A DNA stretch of 64,000 nucleotides from Micromussa lordhowensis. Its lineage: Eukaryota > Cnidaria > Anthozoa > Scleractinia > Lobophylliidae. The notes beneath the pieces were generated by a model. The model was given only the letters and a program-made list of their open reading frames with translations. It made no database searches and was not told the DNA's origin. This document shows positions 36,877 through 47,652 of the stretch, in pieces. The translations under genes were made by a program, and so were the position numbers. Each line of letters starts with the position of its first letter. The first letter of the stretch is position 1. Location of the stretch: the NCBI GenBank assembly GCA_964020085.1, contig OZ026599.1:29419033-29483032 (forward strand), read 5' to 3'.

Positions 36877-39361
36877 GGCACTTCAAGGACAATTTAGTTA
36901 GGACATGATGGCATTCGCGCCAGGGTGTTTTTTCTGGCCTTCTCTTTGCAGGAGTTTGACCTGCTCCCAACTTTGCAGAATTTCAGAAATCGCGCGCTGG
37001 GGGTCCCCTTGGCAAATTTGACATAGCTCGGCTCCACGGGCACTTTTAGAGGCGCAGTTTGCAGCAAAATGTTGTGCTAGGTTAACACTTTAAGGAAATG
37101 CTAGTTAGGATATGATGGCGTTCGCGCCAGGGTGTTTTTTCTGGCCTTCTTTTTGCAGGAGTTTGACCTGCTCCCAACTTTGCAGAATTTCAGAAAACGC
37201 GCGCTGGGGGTCCCCTTGGCAAATTTGACATAGCTCGGCTCCACGGGCACTTTTAGAGGCGCGGTTTGCAGCAAAATGTTGTGCTAGGTTGGCACTTCAA
37301 GGACATTTTAGTGAGGACATGATGGCATTCGCGCCAGGGTGTTTTTTCTGGCCTTCTCTTTGCAAGAGTTTGACCTGCTCCCAACTTTGCAGAATTTTAG
37401 AAAACGCGCGCTGGGGGTCCCCTTGGCAAATTTGACATAGCTCGGCTCCACGGGCACTTTTAGAGGCGCGGTTTGCAGCAAAATGTTGTGCTAGGTTGGC
37501 ACTTTAAGGACATTTTAGTTAGGACATGATGGCATTCGCGCCAGGGTGTTTTTGCTGGCCTTCTCTTTGCAGGAGTTTGACCTGCTCCCAACTTTGCAGA
37601 ATTTCAGAAAACGCGCGCTGGGGGTCCCAATGGCAAATTTGACATAGCTCGGCTCCACGGGCACTTTTAGAGGCGCGGATTGCAGCAAAATGTTGTGCTA
37701 GGTTGGCACGTCAAGGAAATCCTAGTTAGGACATGATGGCATTCGCGCCAGGGTGTTTTTTTTAAGGCCTTCTTTTTGCAGGAGTTTGACCTGCTCCCAA
37801 CCTTGCAGAATTTCAGAAAACGCGCGCTGGGGGTCCCCTTGGCAAATTTGACATAGCTCGGCTCCACGGGCACTTTTAGAGGCGCGGTTTGCACGAAAAT
37901 GTTGTGCTAGGTTGGCACTTCAAGGAAATTTTAGTTAGGACATGATGGCATTCGCGCCAGGGTGTTTTTTCTGGCCTTCTTTTTGCAAGAGTTTGACCTG
38001 CTCCCAACTTTGCAGAATTTCAGAAAACGCGCGCTGGGGGTCCCCTTGGCAAATTTGACATAGCTCGGCTCCACGGGCATTTTTAGACGCGCGGTTTGCA
38101 GCAAAATATTGTGCTAGGTTGGCACTTTAAGGAAATTTAAGTTAGAACATGATGGCATTCGCGCCAGGGTGTTTTTTTCTGGCCTTCTTTTTGCAGGAGT
38201 TTGACCTGCTCCCAACTTTGCAGAATTTCAGAAAATTCGCGCTGGGGGTCCCCTTGGCAAATTTGACATAGCTCGGCTCCATGGCACTTTTAGAGGCGCG
38301 GCTTGCAGCAAAATGTTGTGCTAGGTTGGCACTTTAAGGAAATCTAAGTTAGGACATGATGGCACTCGCGCCAGGGTGTTTTTTTTGGCCTTCTTTTTGC
38401 AGGAGTTTGACCTGCTCCCAACTTTGCAGAATTTCAGAAAACGCGCGCTGGGGTCCCCTTGGCAAATTTGACATAGCTCGGCTCCACGGGCACTTTTAGA
38501 GGCGCAGTTTGCAGCAAAATGTTGTGCTAGGTTGGCACTTTAAGGAAATTTTAGTTAGGACATGATGGCATTCGCGCCAGGGTGTTTTTTTTGGCCTTCT
38601 TTTTGCAAGAGTTTGACCTGCTCCCAACTTTGCAGAATTTCAGAAAACGCGCGCTGGGGGTCCCCTTGGCAAATTTGACATAGCTCGGCTCCACGGGCAT
38701 TTTTAGAGGCGCGGTTTGCAGCAAAATGTTGTGCTAGGTTGGCACTTTAAGGAAATTTAAGTTAGAACATGATGGCATTCGCGCCAGGGTGTTTTTTTTG
38801 GAGTTCTTTTTCCAGGAGTTTGACCTGCTCCCAACTTTGCAGAATTTCAGAAAACGCGCGCTGGGGTCCCCTTGGCAAATTTGACATAGCTCGGCTCCAC
38901 GGGCACTTTTAGAGGCGCAGTTTGCAGCAAAATGTTGTGCTAGGTTGGCACTTCAAGGAAATTTTAGTTAGGACATGATGGCATTCGCGCCAGGGTGTTT
39001 TTTTCTGGCCTTCTTTTTGCAGGAGTTTGACCTGCTCCCAACTTTGCAGAATTTCAGAAAACGCGCGCTGGGGGTCCCCTTGGCAAATTTGACATAGCTC
39101 CGCTCCATGGCACTTTTAGAGGCGCGGCTTGCAGCAAAATGTTGTGCTAGGTTGGCACTTTAAGGAAATCTAAGTTAGGACATGATGGCACTCGCGCCAG
39201 GGTTTTTTTTTTTGGCCTTCTTTTTGCAGAAGTTTGACCTGCTCCCAACTTTGCAGAATTTCAGAAAACGCGCGCTGGGGGTCCCCTTGGCAAATTTGAC
39301 ATAGCTCGGCTCCACGGGCACTTTTAGAGGCGCGGTTTGCAGCAAAATGTTGTGCTAGGTT
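36877..39361. repeat. variable cassette, 12 monomers
   Basis: M179-M190. Order: GGACAATTTAG/GAAATCGCGCG, AACACTTTAAGG/GGATATG, AAGGACATTTTAG with TTTTAGAAAA, AAGGACATTTTAG with TCCCAATGG and GCGGATTGC, GGCACGTCAAGG with a T8-AAGG tract, GCAAGAG type, TTTAAGTTAGAAC, CTAAG/CACTCGCG, GCAAGAG type again, TTTAAGTTAGAAC with TTGGAGTTC, CCATGGCAC with GCGGCTTGC, and CTAAG/CACTCGCG. It is the longest of five successive versions of this cassette. Confidence 0.85.
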
Positions 39362-41227
39362 GGCACTTTAAGGACAATTTAGTTAGGACATGATGGCATT
39401 CGCGCCAGGGTGTTTTTTCTGGCCTTCTCTTTGCAGGAGTTTGACCTGCTCCCAACTTTGCAGAATTTCAGAAATCGCGCGCTGGGGGTCTCCTTGGCAA
39501 ATTTGACATAGCTCGGCTCCACGGGCACTTTTAGAGGCGCGGTTTGCAGCAAAATGTTGTGCTGGGTTAACACTTTAAGGAAATCCTAGTTAGAATATGA
39601 TGGCGTTCGCGCCAGGGTGTTTTTTCTGGCCTTCTTTTTGCAGGAGTTTGACCTGCTCCCAACTTTGCAGAATTTCAGAAAACGCGCGCTGGGGGTCCCC
39701 TTGGCAAATTTGACATAGCTCGGCTCCACGGGCACTTTTAGAGGCGCGGTTTGCAGCAAAATGTTGTGCTAGGTTGGCACTTCAAGGACATTTTAGTTAG
39801 GACATGATGGCATTCGCGGCAGGGTGTTTTTTCTGGCCTTCTTTTTGCAGGAGTTTGACCTGCTCCCAACTTTGCAGAATTTTAGAAAACGCGCGCTGGG
39901 GGTCACCTTGGCAAATTTGACATAGCTCGGCTCCACGGGCACTTTTAGAGGCGCGGTTTGCAGCAAAATGTTGTGCTAGGTTGGCACTTCAAGGACATTT
40001 TAGTTAGGACATGATGGCATTCGCGCCAGGGTGTTTTTTCTGGCCTTCTCTTTGCAGGAGTTTGACCTGCTCCCAACTTTGCAGAATTTCAGAAAACGCG
40101 CGCTGGGGGTCCCAATGGCAAATTTGACATAGCTCGGCTCCACGGGCACTTTTAGAGGCGCGGATTGCAGCAAAATGTTGTGCTAGGTTGGCACGTCAAG
40201 GAAATCCTAGTTAGGACATGATGGCATTCGCGCCAGGGTGTTTTTTTTTTAAGGCCTTCTTTTTGCAGGAGTTTGACCTGCTCCCAACCTTGCAGAATTT
40301 CAGAAAACGCGCGCTGGGGGTCCCCTTGGCAAATTTGACATAGCTCGGCTCCACGGGCACTTTTAGAGGCGCGGTTTGCAGGAAAATGTTGTGCTAGGTT
40401 GGCACTTCAAGGAAATTTTAGTTAGGACATGATGGCATTCGCGCCAGGGTGTTTTTTCTGGCCTTCTTTTTGCAAGAGTTTGACCTGCTCCCAACTTTGC
40501 AGAATTTCAGAAAACGCGCGCTGGGGGTCCCCTTGGCAAATTTGACATAGCTCGGCTCCACGGGCACTTTTAGAGGCGCGGTTTGCAGCAAAATGTTGTG
40601 CTAGGTTGGCACTTTAAGGAAATTTAAGTTAGAACATGATGGCATTCGCGCCAGGGTGTTTTTTTGGAGTTCTTTTTGCAGGAGTTTGACCTGCTCCCAA
40701 CTTTGCAGAATTTCAGAAAACGCGCGCTGGGGTCCCCTTGGCAAATTTGACATAGCTCGGCTCCACGGGCACTTTTAGAGGCGCAGTTTGCAGCAAAATG
40801 TTGTGCTAGGTTGGCACTGCAAGGAAATCCTAGTTAGGACATGATGGCATTCGCGTCAGGGTGTTTTTTTCTGGCCTTCTTTTTGCAGGAGTTTGACCTG
40901 CTCCCAACTTTGCAGAATTTCAGAAAACGCGCGCTGGGGGTCCCCTTGGCAAATTTGACATAGCTCGGCTCCATGGCACTTTTAGAGGCGCGGCTTGCAG
41001 CAAAATGTTGTGCTAGGTTGGCACTTTAAGGAAATCTAAGTTAGCACATGATGGCACTCGCGCCAGGGTGTTTTTTTTTGGCCTTCTTTTTGCAGGAGTT
41101 TGACCTGCTCCCAACTTTGCAGAATTTCAGAAAACGCGCGCTGGGGGTCCCCTTGGCAAATTTGACATAGCTCGGCTCCACGGGCACTTTTAGAGGCGCG
41201 GTTTGCAGCAAAATGTTGTGCTAGGTG
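39362..41227. repeat. variable cassette, 9 monomers
   Basis: M191-M199 repeat the 12-monomer cassette but lack three monomers equivalent to its middle GCAAGAG / TTTAAGTTAGAAC / CACTCGCG group. It starts with the same GGACAATTTAG monomer and ends with the same CACTCGCG monomer. The T-AAGG tract monomer (M195, 40190-40400) carries a T10 run and at 211 bp is the longest monomer noted. Confidence 0.85.
40241..40250. repeat. T10 homopolymer preceding AAGGCC in monomer M195
   Basis: The usual monomer has T6 then CTGGCC at consensus 52-63. In one lineage the CT is replaced by AA and the T run varies: T8 at about 37756, T10 here, T10 at 42521, T6 at about 43145, T9 at about 43756 and T9 at about 43976. 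The lineage is confined to 37.7-44.1 kb. It is a small microsatellite nested in the satellite. Confidence 0.9.
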
Positions 41228-41641
41228 GGCACTTCAAGGACAATTTAGTTAAGACATGATGGCATTCGCGCCAGGGTGTTTTTTTTGGCCTTCTCTTTGC
41301 AGGAGTTTGACCTGCTCCCAACTTTGCAGAATTTCAGAAATCGCGCGCTGGGGGTCCCCTTGGCAAATTTGACATAGCTCGGCTCCACGGGCACTTTTAG
41401 AGGCGCGGCTTGCAGCAAAATGTTGTGCTAGGTTGGCACTTTAAGGAAATCTAAGTTAGGACATGATGGCACTCGCGCCAGGGTGTTTTTTTTGGCCTTC
41501 TTTTTGCAGAAGTTTGACCTGCTCCCAACTTTGCAGAATTTCAGAAAACGCGCGCTGGGGGTCCCCTTGGCAAATTTGACATAGCTCGGCTCCACGGGCA
41601 CTTTTAGAGGCGCGGTTTGCAGCAAAATGTTGTGCTAGGTT
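41228..41641. repeat. variable cassette, 2 monomers
   Basis: M200 and M201 are the first and last monomers of the cassette (GGACAATTTAG/GAAATCGCGCG and CTAAG/CACTCGCG) with everything between them missing. M200 starts as the GGACAATTTAG type but ends with GCGGCTTGC, a tail otherwise seen on the penultimate monomer of the cassette (M189, M198). That marks it as the probable recombination junction. Confidence 0.82.
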
Positions 41642-42886
41642 GGCACTTTAAGGACAATTTAGTTAGGACATGATGGCTTTCGCGCCACGGTGTTTTTTCT
41701 GGCCTTCTCTTTGCAGGAGTTTGACCTGCTCCCAACTTTGCAGAATTTCAGAAATCGCGCGCTGGAGGTCCCCTTGGCAAATTTGACATAGCTCGGCTCC
41801 ACGGGCACTTTTAGAGGCGCGGTTTGCAGCAAAATGTTGTGCTAGATTAACATTTTAAGGAAATCCTAGTTAGAATATGATGGCGTTCGCGCCAGGGTGT
41901 TTTTTCTGGCCTTCTTTTTGCAGGAGTTTGACCTGCTCCCAACTTTGCAGAATTTCAGAAAACGCGCGCTGGGGGTCCCCTTGGCAAATTTGACATAGCT
42001 CGGCTCCACGGGCACTTTTAGAGGCGCGGTTTGCAGCAAAATGTTGTGCTAGGTTGGCACTTCAAGGACGTTTTAGTTAGGACATGATGGCATTCGCGCC
42101 AGGGTGTTTTTTCTGGCCTTCTCTTTGCAGGAGTTTGACCTGCTCCCAACTTTGCAGAATTTTAGAAAACGCGCGCTGGGGGTCCCCTTGGCAAATTTGA
42201 CATAGCTCGGCTCCACGGGCACTTTTAGAGGCGCGGTTTGCAGCAAAATGTTGTGCTAGGTTGGCACTTCAAGGACATTTTAGTTAGGACATGATGGCAT
42301 TCGCGCCAGGGTGTTTTTTCTGGCCTTCTCTTTGCAGGAGTTTGACCTGCTCCCAACTTTGCAGAATTTCAGAAAACGCGCGCTGGGGGTCCCAATGGCA
42401 AATTTGACATAGCTCGGCTCCACGGGCACTTTTAGAGGCGCGGATTGCAGCAAAATGTTGTGCTAGGTTGGCACGTCAAGGAAATCCTAGTTAGAACATG
42501 ATGGCATTCGTGCCAGGGTGTTTTTTTTTTAAGGCCTTCTTTTTGCAGGAGTTTGACCTGCTCCCAACCTTGCAGAATTTCAGAAAACGCGCGCTGGGGG
42601 TCCCAATGGCAAATTTGACATAGCTCGGCTCCATGGCACTTTTAGAGGCGCGGCTTGCAGCAAAATGTTGTGCTAGGTTGGCACTTTAAGGAAATCTAAG
42701 TTAGGACATGATGGCACTCGCGCCAGGGTGTTTTTTTTGGCCTTCTTTTTGCAGGAGTTTGACCTGCTCCCAACTTTGCAGAATTTCAGAAAACGCGCGC
42801 TGGGGGTCCCCTTGGCAAATTTGACATAGCTCGGCTCCACGGGCACTTTTAGAGGCGCGGTTTGCAGCAAAATGTTGTGCTAGGTG
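41642..42886. repeat. variable cassette, 6 monomers
   Basis: M202-M207 match M191-M195 and M199 of the 9-monomer cassette, with the three intervening monomers deleted. The junction lies inside M206, annotated separately. All outer markers are kept: GGACAATTTAG head, AAC head (here AACATTTTAAGG), TTTTAGAAAA, TCCCAATGG with GCGGATTGC, T10-AAGG, and CACTCGCG. Confidence 0.87.
42470..42679. repeat. chimeric monomer M206 at a deletion junction
   Basis: The left part is of the T-AAGG type: the GGCACGTCAAGG head, a T10 run followed by AAGGCC (42521-42536), and CTCCCAACC. The right part is of the cassette-end type: CTCCATGGCAC and GCGGCTTGCAG. In the 9-monomer cassette these two halves lie three monomers apart (M195 and M198). 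Joining them in one 210-bp monomer removes exactly three monomer lengths. Between the halves is TCCCAATGG, a variant of the preceding monomer type, so a small conversion tract may also be present. Confidence 0.82.
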
Positions 42887-44754
42887 GGCACTTCAAGGAC
42901 AATTTAGTTAAGACATGATGGCATTCGCGCCAGGGTGTTTTTTCTGGCCTTCTCTTTGCAGGAGTTTGACCTGCTCCCAACTTTGCAGAATTTCAGAAAT
43001 CGCGCGCTGGGGGTCCCCTTGGCAAATTTGACATAGCTCGGCTCCACGGGCACTTTTAGAGGCGCGGTTTGCAGCAAAATGTTGTGCTAGGTTAGCACTT
43101 TAAGGAAATGCTAGTTAGGATATGATGGCGTTCGCGCCAGGGTGTTTTTTAAGGCCTTCTTTTTGCAGGAGTTTGACCTGCTCCCAACTTTGCAGAATTT
43201 CAGAAAACGCGCGCTGGGGGTCCCCTTGGCAAATTTGACATAGCTTGGCTCCACGGGCACTTTTAGAGGCGCGGTTTGCAGCAAAATGTTGTGCTAGGTT
43301 GGCACTTCAAGGACATTTTAGTTAGGACATGATGGCATTCGCGCCAGGGTGTTTTTTCTGGCCTTCTCTTTGCAGGAGTTTGACCTGCTCCCAACTTTGC
43401 AGAATTTTAGAAAACGCGCGCTGGGGGTCCCCTTGGCAAATTTGACATAGCTCGGCTCCACGGGCACTTTTAGAGGCGCGGTTTGCAGCAAAATGTTGTG
43501 CTAGGTTGGCACTTCAAGGACATTTTAGTTAGGACATGATGGCATTCGCGCCAGGGTGTTTTTTCTGGCCTTCTCTTTGCAGGAGTTTGACCTGCTCCCA
43601 ACTTTGCAGAATTTCAGAAAACGCGCGCTGGGGGTCCCAATGGCAAATTTTACATAGCCCGGCTCCACGGGCACTTTTAGAGGCGCGGATTGCAGCAAAA
43701 TGTTGTGCTAGGTTGGCACGTCAAGGAAATCCTAGTTAGGACATGATGGCATTCGCGCCAGGGTGTTTTTTTTTAAGGCCTTCTTTTTGCAGGAGTTTGA
43801 CCTGCTCCCAACCTTGCAGAATTTCAGAAAACGCGCGCTGGGGGTCCCCTTGGCAAATTTGACATAGCTCGGCTCCACGGGCACTTTTAGAGGCGCGGTT
43901 TGCAGGAAAATGTTGTGCTAGGTTGGCACTTCAAGGAAATTTTAGTTAGGACATGATGGCATTCGCGCCAGGGTGTTTTTTTTTAAGGCCTTCTTTTTGC
44001 AGGAGTTTGACCTGCTCCCAACCTTGCAGAATTTCAGAAAACGCGCGCTGGGGGTCCCCTTGGCAAATTTGACATAGCTCGGCTCCACGGGCACTTTTAG
44101 AGGCGCGGTTTGCAGCAAAATGTTGTGCTAGGTTGGCACTTTAAGGAAATTTAAGTTAGAACATAATGGCATTCGCGCCAGGGTGTTTTTTTTGGAGTTC
44201 TTTTTGCAGGAGTTTGACCTGCTCCCAACTTTGCAGAATTTCAGAAAACGCGCGCTGGGGTCCCCTTGGCAAATTTGACATAGCTCGGCTCCACGGGCAC
44301 TTTTAGAGGCGCAGTTTGCAGCAAAATCTTGTGCTAGGTTGGCACTTCAAGGAAATCTTAGTTAGGACATGATGGCATTCGCGCCAGGGTGTTTTTTTCT
44401 GGCCTTCTTTTTGCAGGAGTTTGACCTGCTCCCAACTTTGCAGAATTTCAGAAAACGCGCGCTGGGGGTCCCCTTGGCAAATTTGACATAGCTCGGCTCC
44501 ATTGCACTTTTAGAGGCGCGGTTTGCAGCAAAATGTTGTGCTAGGTTGGCACTTTAAGGAAATCTAAGTTAGGACATGATGGCACTCGCGCCAGGGTGTT
44601 TTTTTTGGCCTTCTTTTTGCAGGAGTTTGACCTGCTCCCAACTTTGCAGAATTTCAGAAAACGCGCGCTGGGGGTCCCCTTGGCAAATTTGACATAGCTC
44701 GGCTCCACGGGCACTTTTAGAGGCGCGGTTTGCAGCGAAATGTTGTGCTAGGTT
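42887..44754. repeat. variable cassette, 9 monomers, second version
   Basis: M208-M216 again start with the GGACAATTTAG monomer and end with the CTAAG/CACTCGCG monomer. Three members carry the T-AAGG tract: M209 (T6), M212 (T9) and M213 (T9). In the other cassettes only one does, so the tract has spread to neighbouring monomer types, presumably by conversion or unequal exchange. Confidence 0.83.
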
Positions 44755-47652
44755 GGCACTTCAAGGAAATTCTAGTCAGGACATGATGGCGTTCGCGCCA
44801 GGGTGTTTTTTCTGGCCTTTTTTTTGCAGGAGTTTGACCTGCTCCCAACTTTGCAGAATTTCAAAAATCGCGCGCTGGGGGTCCCCTTGGCAAATTTGAC
44901 ATAGCTCGGCTCCACGGGCACTTTTAGAGGCGCGGTTTGCAGCAAAATGTTGTGCTAAGTTAACACTTTAAGGAAATTTTAGTTAGGATATGATGGCGTT
45001 TGCGCCAGGGTGTTTTTTCTGGCCTTCTTTTTGCAGGAGTTTGACCTGCTCCCAACTTTGCAGAATTTCAGAAAACGCGCGCTGGGGGTCTCCTTGGCAA
45101 ATTTGACATAGCTCGGCTCCACGGGCACTTTTAGAGGCGCGGTTTGCAGCAAAATGTTGTGCTAGGTTGGCACTTTAAGGACATTTTAGTTAGGACATGA
45201 TGGCATTCGCGCCAGGGTGTTTTTTCTGGCGTTCTCTTTGCAGGAGTTTGACCTGCTCCCAACTTTGCAGAATTTCAGAAATCGCGCGCTGGGGGTCCCC
45301 TTGGTAATTTTGACATAGCTCGGCTCCACGGGCACTTTTAGAGGCGCGGTTTGCAGCAAAATGTTGTGCTAGGTTAACACTTTAAGAAAATCCTAGTTAG
45401 GATATGATGGCGTTCGCGCCAGGGTGTTTTTTCTGGCCTTCTTTTTGCAGGAGTTTGACCTGCTCCCAACTTTGCAGAATTTCAGAAAACGCGCGCTGGG
45501 GGTCCCCTTGGCAAATTTGACATAGCTGGGCTCCACGGGCACTTTTAGAGGCGCGGTTTGCAGCAAAATGTTGTGCTAGGTTGGCACTTCAAGGACATTT
45601 TAGTTACGACATAATGGCATTCGCGCCAGGGTGTTTTCTGTGGCCTTCTCTTTGCAGGAGTTTGACCTGCTCCCAACTTTGCAGAATTTTAGAAAACGCG
45701 CGCTGGGGGTCCCCTTGGCAAATTTGACATAGCTCGGCTCCACGGGCACTTTTAGAGGCGCGGTTTGCAGCAACATGTTGTGCTAGGTTGGCACTTCAAG
45801 GACATTTTAGTTAGGACATGATGGCATTCGCGCCAGGGTGTTTTTTCTGGCCTTCTCTTTGCACGAGTTTGACCTGCTCCCAACTTTGCAGAATTTTAGA
45901 AAACGCGCGCTGGGGGTCCCCTTGGCAAATTTGACATAGCTCGGCTCCACGGGCACTTTTAGAGGCGCGGTTTCCAGCAAAATGTTGTGCTAGGTTGGCA
46001 CTTGAAGGAAATTGTAATTAGGAGATGATGGCATTCGCGCCAGGGTGTTTTTTCTGGCCTTCTTTTTGCAGGAGTTTGACCTGCTCCCAACTTTGCAGAA
46101 TTTCAGAAAACGCGCGCTGGGGGTCCCCTTTGCAAATTTGACATAGTTTGGCTCCACGGGCACTTTTAGAGGCGCGGTTTGCAGCAAAATGTTGTGCTAG
46201 GTTAACACTTTAAGGAAATTCTAGTTAGGATATGATGGCGTTCGCCCCAGGGTGTTTTTTCTGGCCTTCTTTTTGCAGGAGTTTGACCTGCTCCCAACTT
46301 TGCAGAATTTCAGAAAACGCGCGCTGGGGGTCCCCTTGGCAAATTTGACATAGCTCGGCTCCACGGGCACTTTTAGAGGCGCGGATTGCAGCAAAATGTT
46401 GTGCTAGGTTGGCACTTTAAGGACATTTTAGTTAGGACATGATGGCATTCGCGCCAGGGTGTTTTTTCTGGCCTTCTCTTTGCAGGAGTTTGACCTGCTC
46501 CCAACTTTGCAGAATTTCAGAAATCGCGCGCTGGGGGTCCCCTTGGCAAATTTGACATAGCTCGGCTCCACGGGCACTTTTAGAGGCGCGGTTTGCAGCA
46601 AAATGTTGTGCTAGGTTAGCACTTGAAGGAAATTGTAATTACGAGATGATGGCATTCGCGCCAGGGTGTTTTTTCTGGCCTTCTTTTTGCAGGAGTTTGA
46701 CCTGCTCCCAACTTTGCAGAATTTTAGAAAACGCGCGCTGGGGGTCCCCTTGGCAAATTTGACATAGCTCAGCTCCACGGGCACTTTTAGAGGCGCGGTT
46801 TGCAGCAAAATGTTGTGCCAGGTTAGCACTTTAAGGAAATTTAAGTTAACACATGATGGCATTCGCCCCAGGGTGTTTTTTCTGGCCTTCTTTTTGCAGG
46901 AGTTTGACCTGCTCCCAACTTTGCAGAATTTCAGAAAACGCGCGCTGGGGGTCCCCTTGGCAAATTTGACATAGCTCGGCTCCACGGGCACTTTTAGAGG
47001 CGCGGTTTGCAGCAAAATGTTGTGCTAGACTGTCACTTCAAGGAAATTTTAGTTTGGACATGATGGCATTCGCGCCAGGGTGTTTTTTCTGGCCTTCTTT
47101 TTCCAGGAGTTTGACCAGCTCCCAACTTTGCAGAATTTCAGAAAACGCGCGCTGGGGGTCCCCTTGGCAAATTTGACATAGCTCGGCTCCGCGGGCACTT
47201 TTAGAGGCGCGGTTTGCAGCAAAATGTTGTGCTAGGTTGGCACTTTAAGGAAATTTTACTTAGGACATGATGGCATTCGCGCCAGGGTGTTTTTTCTGGC
47301 CTTCTTTTTGCAGGAGTTTGACCTGCTCCCAACTTTGCAGAATTTTAGAAAACGCGCGCTGGGGGTCCCCTTGGCAAATTTGACATAGCTCGGCTCCACG
47401 GGCACTTTTAGAGGCGCGGTTTGCAGCAAAATGTTGTGCTAGGTTGGCACTTTAAGGAAATTTTACTTAGGACATGATGGCATTCGCGCCAGGGTGTTTT
47501 TTCTGGCCTTCTTTTTGCAGGAGTTTGACCTGCTCCCAACTTTGCAGAATTTTAGAAAACGCGCGCTGGGGGTCCCCTTGGCAAATTTGACATAGCTCGG
47601 CTCCACGGGCACTTTTAGAGGCGCGGTTTGCAGCAAAATGTTGTGCTAGGTT
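44755..47652. repeat. mixed monomers M217-M230
   Basis: Fourteen monomers alternating between AACACTTTAAGG/GGATATG types (M218, M220, M224), AAGGACATTTTAG types (M219, M221, M222, M225) and TTGTAATTA-GAGATG types (M223, M226), without a clean block repeat. M226-M227 (46618-47031) keep an open minus-strand frame across their boundary because GTGCTAGG is GTGCCAGG there. M227 ends in the unusual GCTAGACTG, so the next monomer begins TCACTTC. Confidence 0.78.
47239..47652. repeat. perfect adjacent monomer duplication
   Basis: M229 and M230 are consecutive 207-bp monomers with TTTTACTTAGG and TTTTAGAAAA. By eye they are identical at every base. An exact neighbouring copy implies a very recent one-monomer duplication, or an assembly artefact. 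Confidence 0.85.

Noticed and set aside
36877..44754. Insertion of a mobile element causing the cassette size changes
   Set aside because: All cassettes consist entirely of satellite monomers in phase. No target-site duplication, terminal repeat or foreign sequence is present; whole-monomer gain and loss explains the sizes.
46611..47015. 134-codon minus-strand frame, the longest in the window
   Set aside because: It is two monomer frames joined by a single stop-to-Trp change at the monomer boundary. Length alone is not evidence when the repeat preserves frame.
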